From Aldersonia kunmingensis (GTDB lineage Bacteria > Actinomycetota > Actinomycetes > Mycobacteriales > Mycobacteriaceae), in NCBI RefSeq assembly GCF_001646865.1, contig NZ_LRRB01000034.1:1-37335 (forward strand): a stretch of 37,335 bases of DNA, given 5' to 3'. The notes below the pieces were generated by a model, which was given only the letters and a program-made list of their open reading frames with translations, did not search any database and was not told the origin of the DNA. The translations under genes and the position numbers were made by a program. Positions 17,269-25,401 of this stretch are shown here, piece by piece. Positions within the stretch are counted from its first letter, which is position 1. Each line of letters starts with the position of its first letter.

Positions 17269-18634
17269 ACGCCGGCTCCGCCGCGGGGGCGGTGGCAGAC
17301 AGTTCGTTCAGCGCCTGCTCGAGATAGCCGGCGAAACGCTGTGGGTTCGGCAGAGATTCGGGGGTGGCCACGATGCCCACCGACAGCCTGCCCGCGTAGC
17401 TGTACGCGGTCAGGTTGACGTCGGCAGGCGCGACCGCCACCGCGAACGAGATCCACTCGACCAGCTCGACATCACCGATCCAGCGGGTCCTGGAGGGACC
17501 AGCGACATTCGCGGTAGTGATGTTGTTGACCACGCGCGGCAGTCGGTCGGCGAGCAGCGCGCGCAGTTTGGGCGCGATGCGCGCGGTGTAGGTCGTTGCA
17601 CGTTCGGTGAGGTCGAAACCGAGCCGCCGGCGCAGGTGAACTGCCTGATCGCAACTGCGCGCGGTCGCCTGCAGGCGAAGCGCCGGATCGGCGAAGTCGG
17701 TGCGCAGGAAGACGCTGGCGGTGGCGATCGCGTTTCCCCACCGGCGCTTGGACTTCAGGTCGGCGGCGACACCGAAAGTCGCGACCGAGGGCACATCCGG
17801 CGATTCGCCGCGGGCGATCAGTTCCGCACGCATCGCACCGGCCACGACTGTGTGCAGCACACCGTTGATCTTCACCCCGGTGCGTGCGGCCACCTCCTGC
17901 ATGGCGCCGAAATCCAAGGACGTCGAGACACAGACTCGGTCAGGCCCGCTCGGGGTGTTGAAGCTTGTCCGCCGGGCACCGAGCCGGGCAGGCAGATCGG
18001 CACTGCGACCGACCTCGGATGCCGCAATTCGGCTTCGCCCGATTTCGCGCGCCAAACCAGCGAGCCCGCGCAGGGAGCGCGCCGAATCCACGGCCGCGGT
18101 CCGGCGCATCGCGCGGTCCTCGACGGCGACAGGGATGCGCGGGGTGCAGGGCGTCGCCGTGGCACCGGGCTCGGCCGCAGTCGCGGCGATCATCGTGTTG
18201 AGTGCGGCCAGTCCATCGCAGATCGCGTGATGAACGCGGACGACCACCGCCTGCCGGCCCCCACCCAGGCCGTGCACCAGCGTCATCGCCCACAGCGGAC
18301 GACGGCGGTCGAGCTGCGCCTCGGCCAGTCGGGCGCACAGGTCATCGAGGTCGTCCCCGTGGAGCAGGGTCACCTCATCGAGATGATTGGGCAGATCGAA
18401 CTCGGGATCGTCCACCCAGAACGGACGCGCACCGAAGCCGCGCACCGCAGCCACGCGTTGCGTCGTGCGCGGGACGAGTCCCAGATAGGGCTCGATTGCA
18501 GTCGTCAGTTCATCCAGTGTGATCGCCCGGCCGCGCCGGGACGAGTCGAGCACTGCGATCTTCAACGTGTGCATCGGCGTATTGGCGTCTTCCATATGCA
18601 GGAAGAGCGCCTCCGACCCAGTGAACCGCTCCAT
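17261..18634 (-). CDS. Wax ester synthase/diacylglycerol O-acyltransferase (WS/DGAT)
   Basis: The 457-residue enzyme has the family opening MERFTGSEALFLHMEDANTPMH, the catalytic HHxxxDG as HHAICDG (His135, His136, Asp140), and the late conserved NITTANVAGPSRTRW block. It joins acyl-CoA to diacylglycerol or a fatty alcohol, making triacylglycerol or wax ester storage lipid. I start at the ATG at 18634, which has GGGGGAAGG 8 nt upstream; the frame extends to 18700 only by running into the operator palindrome. The coupled hydrolase follows, and a TetR gene diverges across a 191 nt gap holding a perfect palindrome 53 bp before this start. Confidence 0.94.
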   Translation of the reverse strand: MERFTGSEALFLHMEDANTPMHTLKIAVLDSSRRGRAITLDELTTAIEPYLGLVPRTTQRVAAVRGFGARPFWVDDPEFDLPNHLDEVTLLHGDDLDDLCARLAEAQLDRRRPLWAMTLVHGLGGGRQAVVVRVHHAICDGLAALNTMIAATAAEPGATATPCTPRIPVAVEDRAMRRTAAVDSARSLRGLAGLAREIGRSRIAASEVGRSADLPARLGARRTSFNTPSGPDRVCVSTSLDFGAMQEVAARTGVKINGVLHTVVAGAMRAELIARGESPDVPSVATFGVAADLKSKRRWGNAIATASVFLRTDFADPALRLQATARSCDQAVHLRRRLGFDLTERATTYTARIAPKLRALLADRLPRVVNNITTANVAGPSRTRWIGDVELVEWISFAVAVAPADVNLTAYSYAGRLSVGIVATPESLPNPQRFAGYLEQALNELSATAPAAEPAYG

Positions 18635-18686
18635 TGTTGAAACCTTCCCCCAAGTGCAGACGCGGAAACCATTAACATTCCACCGA

Positions 18687-18707
18687 GTTACGAATACCAT
18701 TCGTAAC
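18687..18707. promoter_or_regulatory. Perfect 9-3-9 palindrome, probable TetR operator
   Basis: GTTACGAAT and ATTCGTAAC are exact inverted copies around ACC. The site lies in the intergenic region between WS/DGAT and the divergent TetR gene, where TetR regulators normally bind to control themselves and the neighbour. A second, smaller inverted repeat (ACGTT-GCT-AACGT, 18790-18802) lies just before the TetR gene. Confidence 0.65.
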
Positions 18708-18825
18708 AGTGCTATAGGGGTCTGTCAAACCGTGACAAATTGGACGATCGACCAGGTATTTTGAACAAATAGTCGTTCAGATCGCCGTTACGTTGCTAAC
18801 GTGTTTCGTTAAAGGAAGGTTGTGC

Positions 18826-19437
18826 ATGACAGATCTGCCAGTCCGCGAACGACGCCGCAAGCTCGACCACGAGAGTGTGATCGTGGCCGCGGAAGGGCTC
18901 GTCGACCGCAACGGCTACGACGAACTGACGATGACGTCGCTCGCGCTCGAGGTCGACGTCCGCGTTTCATCGCTGTACAACCACGTGACCAGCCTCGATG
19001 ACGTACGGGCGGCGATTCAGACCAGGGCAATGCGCGGGCTCGGACAGATACTGCGGACCGCGGCGATGGGCAGGACCGGTGTCGAGGGCGTGCACGCGCT
19101 CGCGGCGGCGTTCATCGAATTCGCCCGCGCCACCCCGCAGCGCTACATCGCGATGACCCGTACCCCGATCGACCGGCATGCCTATCTCGAGGCGAGCGCC
19201 GATGCCGCGGAAGCACTCGCTGTGATGATTCGCACAGCGGGCGTCCCCGATCGTCTGCTGCTGCAGACCCAGCTCGCGTTGTTCTCCGCAATCCATGGTT
19301 ACGTCTCGCTCGAGCTCACGGGCTTCTTCGTCGGCGTGACCGATGATCTCGACGCCGTCCTCGCACAGGTGCTCCGAGGCGCCGTCAGCTCCGCGGTACT
19401 CACCGCGAGCGACGCTGCCGCGAATCCGCGGCCCTGA
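18826..19437 (+). CDS. TetR family transcriptional regulator
   Basis: The 203-residue protein has an N-terminal helix-turn-helix (residues about 10-60: ESVIVAAEGLVDRNGYDELTMTSLALEVDVRVSSLYNHVTSLDD, reading YNH at the recognition helix) and a C-terminal ligand domain of the WHG type (ATPQRYIAMTRTP, SAIHGYVSLELTGFF). The ATG at 18826 has AAGGAAGG upstream; an upstream start at 18793 gives an unlikely Cys-rich lead. It diverges from the WS/DGAT-hydrolase pair across a perfect palindrome, so the simplest inference is that it represses that pair and itself, released by an acyl or lipid ligand. The ligand is not known. Confidence 0.92.
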   Translation: MTDLPVRERRRKLDHESVIVAAEGLVDRNGYDELTMTSLALEVDVRVSSLYNHVTSLDDVRAAIQTRAMRGLGQILRTAAMGRTGVEGVHALAAAFIEFARATPQRYIAMTRTPIDRHAYLEASADAAEALAVMIRTAGVPDRLLLQTQLALFSAIHGYVSLELTGFFVGVTDDLDAVLAQVLRGAVSSAVLTASDAAANPRP

Positions 19438-19513
19438 CCGCGCACCTTTGGCTCGCTCGCGCACGCCCCGGCATGCGCGAACACTCGAAAATATGCGCGT
19501 TAGGTGGTCCTAG

Positions 19514-20143
19514 CTAGCTCCGCGCACGGCGCGCGAGCAGATCGGCGCGTTCGTTGCTGTCACGCCTGGGGCAACTCACGCACATCTCGGCGCCCGGAAT
19601 CCGATCGACCATGCAGCACGACACGCGATGAACGAACCGCCTGCCGGCGACCTCGACGAATCGCGGCATCGGCAGATCGCCGATCCCCGCGGCGATCTCC
19701 TGCGCGGCGGCCTCTGCCCGATCGGGCGCGGCGGCCAGGGCGATCGTCCCCACCGCGTCGGCGACCAGCGCCCGAAGCGCTGCGGGGGCGGCGCCACTCG
19801 CCTCGGCGAGGGGCACGATCACCCGGTCGAGGGTGTCCCGGAGCGCGCGGTGCGCATCGGGCGGTGTCGCGCAGGTGCCGAGGTGCCGGACGTGAGCGAG
19901 ACCGGCATCGGGCCGCAGCGTCACGACCGTGGATTCGAGCGTCGGATCGGGAATCGCGGCGCCCGCGACGAGGCCACGCACGGGGCCGGAGAGCAGCACG
20001 TCACAGGCCATGTACCACCAGAGAGTGCCGGCGACGCGTTGATCGGGTAGCCGCCATTGCGCGGCGAGTTCACGCGTCAGCCCATCGAGCCCGGCGCGGT
20101 CGGCAAGGAAGACACCACCGATCTCGGCGGGCCCGGGCGACAT
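19514..20143 (-). CDS. FhuF-like (2Fe-2S)-binding protein
   Basis: The 209-residue protein ends with the FhuF cysteine signature CC-x10-C-x2-C (Cys176, Cys177, Cys188, Cys191), which in FhuF holds a 2Fe-2S cluster used to reduce ferric siderophore iron in the cytoplasm. The middle WWYMACDVLLSGPVRGL block is also typical. The rest is divergent and there is no siderophore gene nearby, so ferric reductase activity is an inference. Its ATG overlaps the stop of the membrane-protein gene by 1 nt (TGATG), and the two are certainly co-translated. The longer open frame to 20518 is a shadow of that gene. Confidence 0.82.
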   Translation of the reverse strand: MSPGPAEIGGVFLADRAGLDGLTRELAAQWRLPDQRVAGTLWWYMACDVLLSGPVRGLVAGAAIPDPTLESTVVTLRPDAGLAHVRHLGTCATPPDAHRALRDTLDRVIVPLAEASGAAPAALRALVADAVGTIALAAAPDRAEAAAQEIAAGIGDLPMPRFVEVAGRRFVHRVSCCMVDRIPGAEMCVSCPRRDSNERADLLARRARS

Positions 20144-20463
20144 CAGAAGATCGGGCTCTGCAGCCAGCTCTCTTCGTGGCCGAACCAGCCGCCGACGAGC
20201 CCGAACGTGCCGAGCACCCACAGCGTCCCGACGACGACCGCGAACGTGAGCAACAGACTCAGGGTCTTCACCAATAGACCCTGACGGCCGAACCAGTCCA
20301 TGAACCGGTCGTAGCGAACCCGGACGAAATGCAACACGCGCTGCGCCCAGGTGAACTCCGAAGCAAGGATGCCGAGACCGGCGAACACGATCAGCCAGCC
20401 CGGCCCCGGGTAGGGAATCGCCACAATTCCGGCCACGAGAATGAGCGTTCCGAGGACGCCCAC
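20143..20463 (-). CDS. TIGR02611/PGPGW family membrane protein
   Basis: The protein carries the PYPGPGWLIVFAGLGILASEF signature region (PGPGW) and three hydrophobic segments (GVLGTLILVAGIVAI, LIVFAGLGILA, LSLLLTFAVVVGTLWVLG), typical of small actinobacterial inner-membrane proteins of unknown function. From the GTG at 20463 it is 106 residues. Coding-like, family-like sequence continues upstream in frame (KHRKWRARIAQRRS... NLAYRI), yet no ATG, GTG or TTG exists there. A CTG at 20583 with GGAGG 5 nt upstream would add 40 residues and close the gap to YchJ to 81 nt. The 3' end is firm; the 5' end is not. Confidence 0.75.
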   Translation of the reverse strand: MGVLGTLILVAGIVAIPYPGPGWLIVFAGLGILASEFTWAQRVLHFVRVRYDRFMDWFGRQGLLVKTLSLLLTFAVVVGTLWVLGTFGLVGGWFGHEESWLQSPIF

Positions 20464-20664
20464 CGCGATGCGGTACGCCAGGTTTGTGCTGCGGCGCTGA
20501 GCAATTCGGGCACGCCATTTCCTGTGTTTCCCGAATACTTCGTCGTCGGTCGACTCATCGAGTCCGACTTCCTGCTCGCTCAGCTTGTCCTCCGCAGTCG
20601 ATCGGGTGTGGCGTCGTTGACAGCGTACAAGCCACCGATCCGGGCATTCCGGGACGGCCGAGGA

Positions 20665-21060
20665 TCAGCTGTGCGTCCCGTCCAGGTAGACCCACCGTCC
20701 GTCCACGCGGACGAATCGGCTGCGCTCGTGCAGTTCGCCGCGCCGGCCCTCGAACCGGAAATGCGCCCGGAACTCGACCACGCCTTCCGAATCGAGCAAC
20801 CCACCGGCGACGGTGTCGATGATCTCCAGAAACAGCCACCGCTGGTCGGGATCCAGATCGACCCGGTGCGGCCGGGTCTTCGGATGCCAGCTGTCGAGGA
20901 GATAGTCCTGCTCACCGAGTGCGAACGCGGTGAAGCGCGATCTCATCAATCGTTCGGCAGTTGGCGCGGCCGCGCCCGCCACCACCGGGCCGCAGCAGTT
21001 GTCGAGCACCTCCCCCGATCCGCACGGGCACCGGCTCGATCCGGCCGGGTCGGAACTCAC
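20665..21060 (-). CDS. YchJ family protein with SEC-C zinc motif
   Basis: The 131-residue protein begins with the SEC-C metal-binding motif CPCGSGE...DNCCG and continues with the NTF2-like domain of the UPF0225/YchJ family (LMRSRFTAFALGEQDYLLDSWHP, then FLEIIDTVAGG... FRAHFRFEG... ERSRFVRVDGRWVYLDG). Function is unknown; SEC-C motifs bind zinc in SecA and other proteins. The start is the GTG at 21060, 7 nt after the stop of the SDR gene, with only a weak ribosome site, which suggests coupling to the SDR. A longer frame to 21144 overlaps the SDR and is rejected. Confidence 0.88.
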   Translation of the reverse strand: MSSDPAGSSRCPCGSGEVLDNCCGPVVAGAAAPTAERLMRSRFTAFALGEQDYLLDSWHPKTRPHRVDLDPDQRWLFLEIIDTVAGGLLDSEGVVEFRAHFRFEGRRGELHERSRFVRVDGRWVYLDGTHS

Positions 21061-21067
21061 GGCTGTG

Positions 21068-21916
21068 TCACGGCTTCGGAACAGGGAACTGCGCCCGCAT
21101 CGCGAGATCCCACACCCGGTCCGGGGTGACTGCGTGCTGAGCAATCCCGAGCTTCGCCGACGGGGTCACCGTGTAGCGCGCCCGCGGCCGCTTCGACTCG
21201 AGCGCCTTGCGGATGGTCTTCGCGACGTCTTCGGAATCGCCGCCGAGCGCCTTGCCCACCGGGCCGTTGTACACGCTGGCCATCGTCTCGGCGAGCTTGC
21301 CGTTGAAATGCGCGTACGGGCTCGCAACATCGATCGACTCCATCGACGTCGTCGCCGCATGCGCGAATTCGGTTCGGATCAAGCCCGGTTCGACGAGCAC
21401 GACCTGAACACCGAAGCCCTGCACCTCGAACCGCATCGCGTCCGAGATCGCTTCCAGCGCGTACTTGGTCGCGTGATAGATCCCGCCGCCGGGGAACGTG
21501 AGCTTGCCGCCCATCGACCCGATATTGACGACGCGTCCCCGGCCCGCCTCCCGCATACCTGGCAGCACGAGCTGACTCATCCGGATCAGGCCGAAGACGT
21601 TCGTCTCGAACTGGCGGCGGATCTCGTCGAGTGGAATGGACTCGACTGCACCCGATTGCGAATATCCGGCGTTGTTGATCAGCGCGCCGACAGGGCCGGA
21701 CTCGCGTTCCACCTCCGCGACGGCGGCGGCCGTCGACGCCTCGTCTGTGACGTCGAGTGCCAGTGTGCGACAACCGAGTTCAGCCAGCTCCTGCAAGGTC
21801 TCCGGTTTACGCGCCGTGGCGTACACGGTGAAGCCGTGCCGGGCCAGTTCCGCCGCCGTTGCAGCGCCGATTCCGCTCGAACACCCGGTGATCAGTACCG
21901 CACTCGACTTGTCCAC
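21068..21916 (-). CDS. Short-chain dehydrogenase/reductase (classical SDR)
   Basis: The 282-residue oxidoreductase has the NAD(P)-binding TGCSSGIG, NNAG, the catalytic Ser in NIGSMGG and YxxxK as YHATK. The pattern around ARKPETL (Arg after beta2) suggests NADPH. C-terminal sequence after residue 190 varies among SDRs and gives no substrate. The GTG at 21916 has AGGGAG 7 nt upstream. It lies 54 nt after the MMPL transporter and 7 nt before YchJ, so it is probably part of a transporter-headed transcript; a lipid or ketone substrate would fit but is not shown. Confidence 0.9.
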   Translation of the reverse strand: MDKSSAVLITGCSSGIGAATAAELARHGFTVYATARKPETLQELAELGCRTLALDVTDEASTAAAVAEVERESGPVGALINNAGYSQSGAVESIPLDEIRRQFETNVFGLIRMSQLVLPGMREAGRGRVVNIGSMGGKLTFPGGGIYHATKYALEAISDAMRFEVQGFGVQVVLVEPGLIRTEFAHAATTSMESIDVASPYAHFNGKLAETMASVYNGPVGKALGGDSEDVAKTIRKALESKRPRARYTVTPSAKLGIAQHAVTPDRVWDLAMRAQFPVPKP

Positions 21917-21970
21917 CGAACTCTCCCTTCGCTGTTCGGTCGATAGTACGGCCAGATTCCGGCTATCAGG

Positions 21971-24274
21971 TCAGCCCTGGACGGAAACCGGCTCCGCGAC
22001 CTGCGCAGACTTGCGCGGCCCAAGTTTCTCGCCCTCGATGTCCATGTTGGGCACGATGCGATCCAGCCAGCGCGGCATCCACCAGGCGCGATCCCCGATC
22101 AGCACGAGCACCGCGGGCACGATCACCATGCGCACGATGAACGCATCGAAGAAGACGCCCGCGGCCAGTGCGAATCCCATCGATTTCGCGGCGGTGTCGG
22201 ACTCCAGCAGGAACGCGCTGAACACCGAGATCATGATGATCGCCGCGGCGGTCACGACCCGGGCACCGTGGTGGTAGCCGCGGATCATGGCCTCCTTGGC
22301 CGGATAGCCGTGCACGTGTTCCTCGCGGATTCGGGTCACCAGGAACACCTGGTAGTCCATCGCGAGGCCAAAGACGAGGCCGATCAACATGATCGGCAGG
22401 AACGTCACGAGCGGATGTGGATCCTCGACGAGGTCGAAAACGCCGTCCTGGAAGATCAGCACCGTCGCACCGAACGTGGCCGCCATCGACAGCAGGAACC
22501 CGAGCGCACCGAGCAACGGCACGATAATCGACCGGAATACCGCGATCAGAAGCAGGAAGGCCGCGATAGCCACAATCGTCAGGTACGGCACGATCGAGCC
22601 GAGCAATTTGCCGTCGACATCGGCGAAAATCGCGGTGGTGCCGGTGACGCCGTATTCGATGCCGAACTGCTCGGTGAGTGCCGCCTCCTCGGCGCGCACA
22701 TCCTTGACCAGGTCCTTGGTGTCCTGGTTGTTCGGACCGGATTCCGGCACACCCTGGAACAGCGCACCCGCGCCGTCATCGCTGCGTGTCGGGCCTACGA
22801 CGTAATCCATCTCGTCGAACGACTCGAGCTTGGTGCGCAGCGCGGACAGCGCGTCGTCCCGCTGGTCTTCGGGGACCTCGGACAGGTCGGCGGCGATCTG
22901 CAGGACGCCGTTGGTGCCCTCGCCGAAGCCCTCGGTACGCAACTCGTAGGCCTGACGAATGCTCGAATCGGCCGGCATGCTCTCGTCACCCGGCAGGCCG
23001 ATCTGCAGTCCGACAGCGGGGATTGCGAAGAGGCCGAGAATCGCGACGGCGCCGATCAGGGCGACTGCGGGTCGCCGCGCGATCGTTTCGGCGATTCGCT
23101 GGCCGACCGTGCGCTGCGTGTCGTCCTCGGGATCGACGTTACCGACGAACGGGACCTTCGGCCGGAACAGGAATCGGCCGAACGCGCCGAGCAGCGCGGG
23201 CATCAGAGTGAGCGCGACGACGACCGCCATCAGCGCCGCGATTGCGCCGCCGAGCCCCATCCACGTCATGAACGAGACGCCGATGATGCTCAACCCACAC
23301 AGGGCGATGAAGACCGTCAGGCCGGCGAACACGACCGCCGACCCCGCGGTGCCCACAGCCCGGCCGGCTGCCTCCTCTGGGGTGTCGCAGACGGTGAGTT
23401 CGTGCTTGTACCGCGAGACGATGAATAGCGCGTAGTCGATCGAAAGCGCGATGCCGACCATGGTCGCGAGGAAGGTCGTGAAGGACGGGATCGTGGTAAT
23501 CGACGTGCCCACCGTGATCAACATCGTCGCGGCGGCGAGGCCCACGATCGCGGTGATGATCGGGACGACAGCGGCCAGCAGGGCGCCGAAGGCGATGATC
23601 ATCACGATGAACGCCACACCCATACCGATGAGTTCGGCGCTACCGCCCGGACCGCCGCCCTCCTGAGCGATGCTGCCGGTGAGCTGGACGTCGAGGCCTG
23701 CCGCGCGCGCAGCATCCGCGGCAGCGTTCGCCTCGTCGCGGTCGGCGGCGGTCACGTCCTGCCATTTCTCGATCGAGAAGGGCACATCGAGCAGAGCCAC
23801 GGAATCCGGATGGGTCTCGTTGAGCACGTTGAGCGGAGCGCCCGAGCAGTCCTCGAGGTAAGTGGGCCCCGCGCGGTTGGCGACCAGGCAGCCTTGGTCG
23901 GCTGCGGTGACCAGCGGGCTGGTCAGCGGCTCTTTGTGATCGACGATGCCGAGGGCGTTCAACTCCGTCACCAGTCCGTCGACCGCGGCGCGGTACTGCT
24001 GATCGGTGAGCTTGCTGCCCTCCGGCGCCGCGATCACGTAGGTGCCGGTCACCGCATCGAACGCGAATGCATCCGACATTCCCGGGAAATGCTCGTCCAT
24101 AATCTGCGTCGCCCGCTCGGACGGCAGGTTCGGAATGTTGAAGTCGTCTTCCATCGGCTGCGCGATTGTGCTGGACAGGACGCCGAGACCGACCAGGAGC
24201 AACAGCCAAACCGGCAGGACAATCCATTTCCTGCGGAAAGCAAACTTTCCGAGCCGATAGAGATAGACGGACAC
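21971..24274 (-). CDS. MMPL family RND transporter
   Basis: The 767-residue protein has the RND layout of two repeats: a first membrane helix (WIVLPVWLLLLVGLGVL), a large periplasmic loop (about 40-200), five more helices, a second loop, and the last six helices. The proton-relay acidic residues appear in the paired motifs IALSIDYALFIVSRYKHE and GLAMDYQVFLVTRIREEH, as in MmpL3-type lipid exporters. There is no MmpS partner beside it. The start is a GTG with AAGGGGA 5 nt upstream. Substrates of this short (YdfJ-like) MMPL subgroup are mostly unknown; lipid or drug export is inferred from family only. Confidence 0.92.
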   Translation of the reverse strand: MSVYLYRLGKFAFRRKWIVLPVWLLLLVGLGVLSSTIAQPMEDDFNIPNLPSERATQIMDEHFPGMSDAFAFDAVTGTYVIAAPEGSKLTDQQYRAAVDGLVTELNALGIVDHKEPLTSPLVTAADQGCLVANRAGPTYLEDCSGAPLNVLNETHPDSVALLDVPFSIEKWQDVTAADRDEANAAADAARAAGLDVQLTGSIAQEGGGPGGSAELIGMGVAFIVMIIAFGALLAAVVPIITAIVGLAAATMLITVGTSITTIPSFTTFLATMVGIALSIDYALFIVSRYKHELTVCDTPEEAAGRAVGTAGSAVVFAGLTVFIALCGLSIIGVSFMTWMGLGGAIAALMAVVVALTLMPALLGAFGRFLFRPKVPFVGNVDPEDDTQRTVGQRIAETIARRPAVALIGAVAILGLFAIPAVGLQIGLPGDESMPADSSIRQAYELRTEGFGEGTNGVLQIAADLSEVPEDQRDDALSALRTKLESFDEMDYVVGPTRSDDGAGALFQGVPESGPNNQDTKDLVKDVRAEEAALTEQFGIEYGVTGTTAIFADVDGKLLGSIVPYLTIVAIAAFLLLIAVFRSIIVPLLGALGFLLSMAATFGATVLIFQDGVFDLVEDPHPLVTFLPIMLIGLVFGLAMDYQVFLVTRIREEHVHGYPAKEAMIRGYHHGARVVTAAAIIMISVFSAFLLESDTAAKSMGFALAAGVFFDAFIVRMVIVPAVLVLIGDRAWWMPRWLDRIVPNMDIEGEKLGPRKSAQVAEPVSVQG

Positions 24275-24424
24275 GATTTCCCCTTGGGTTACGAACGCAC
24301 TCAGCGTTGCCGCTAACGGCAGGCTCTCGTTTTCCGATCATTCCGAACGGCACCGACATATGTCATCGGGGATAACCCTGATGTGACTCACAACGCATAA
24401 AGGTGCTGAAGAGACGAGGAACAC

Positions 24425-25393
24425 ATGGATGCGAACGCCTGGCGACGCTTCCGGGACAAGCTTGCCGACCACATCGCCGATATGGCAGACGGCGATGTTC
24501 TGTTGCTCGAATACCGCCGGGCTGACGATGCTGCTGACAGCGCATGCGTTCAGTTCTTCGGTTGGGGTTCAGATCTGGTCCGCTGTGAGGTACCGGCGAA
24601 CCAATTCCTCCACCCGGCCTTTCGGCTCGATGACGGTAATCGCGACCGGCTGCTCGAGCTCGGCTGGCAACCGCCGACCGACCAGCCCAACGGGTCGTCG
24701 TCCTACCACCTCGATCGCGATCGCACACACTGCGACGAACTCGCCGCGCTCGCGGTTCAGGTACTGCGGGAAATGTGGGGTGTCCCCCACCCGACGCTGC
24801 TCGACAGCATCACCGGTGGGCGCGCCGATGCCCCGGCATTCGTGCTGCGCGAAGAGCCACCCGTCGAGGATCTGGATTTTGGGAGTGCCATTCAACCGTC
24901 GAGCCGGCGGCACCTGCAGCTGCTGGTCGAGCGAACGATGGGCCAGCTGCTCGGCCACGAGCCGCAGAAGATCGACGAGGACCTGATCGTTCTCGACGCG
25001 GCCTTCGGGTCACTGTGGATCTCGGTCGTCGGGCACGAGCCGGTAGTCGAGATCACGACCTATATCGAGCGCAAAGTCCGCGACGAGCAACTCGCCCTGA
25101 CCGATGTCGTGGGCCTCGGCGTCCGACTGCCCTCGGAGTGGTTTCTCGACGAATCCGGCCTGGTATTGACCACAAGGGTCGACAGTTCCCCGTTCGTCCC
25201 AAGGCACCTCATCAACGCGTTGCGCGATTTCTACGACGCGATGCACGAGCTCGACGCGTTCCTTCCCGAGACGCTCGGCGACCCCGTCCCGGCGGGACCG
25301 GGTGCTCCACCGCGAACCGCGGGCACACATCAGCTCGGTTTGTTCGACAATCCCGCCGAACCGCCGACGCTCTTCGACGAGTTCGACGACTGA
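24425..25393 (+). CDS. TY-Chap (T3SS chaperone/YbjN-like) domain protein
   Basis: The 322-residue protein looks like actinobacterial proteins annotated as T3SS/YbjN-type peptide-binding chaperones. An N-terminal domain (WRRFRDKLADHIADMADGDVLLLEY, VQFFGWGSDLVRCEVPANQFL, LGWQPP) is joined by an acidic/proline linker to a second alpha/beta domain (about 165-280: FGSLWISVVGHEPVVEITTYIERKV). The tail is acidic with short FD repeats (LGLFDN, LFDEFDD). It is soluble, with no signal. GAGGA lies 4 nt before the ATG. It diverges from the MMPL gene and converges with the GNAT fusion 8 nt away. Its partner or substrate is unknown. Confidence 0.6.
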   Translation: MDANAWRRFRDKLADHIADMADGDVLLLEYRRADDAADSACVQFFGWGSDLVRCEVPANQFLHPAFRLDDGNRDRLLELGWQPPTDQPNGSSSYHLDRDRTHCDELAALAVQVLREMWGVPHPTLLDSITGGRADAPAFVLREEPPVEDLDFGSAIQPSSRRHLQLLVERTMGQLLGHEPQKIDEDLIVLDAAFGSLWISVVGHEPVVEITTYIERKVRDEQLALTDVVGLGVRLPSEWFLDESGLVLTTRVDSSPFVPRHLINALRDFYDAMHELDAFLPETLGDPVPAGPGAPPRTAGTHQLGLFDNPAEPPTLFDEFDD

Positions 25394-25401
25394 ATCGCCG
25401 C

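Noticed and set aside
18798-18805. AACGTGTT core resembling a KstR site before the TetR gene
   Set aside because: Both outer T/A positions of the consensus fail, and the site lies within a different inverted repeat.
19438-19513. Direct repeat ATGCGCG in the gap after the TetR gene
   Set aside because: Seven bases repeated 20 nt apart in GC-rich DNA; no stem of useful length, so I do not call a terminator.
24355-24364. 10 bp palindrome GACATATGTC between MMPL and the TY-Chap gene
   Set aside because: Short and likely to occur by chance; it does not align with a clear promoter element.
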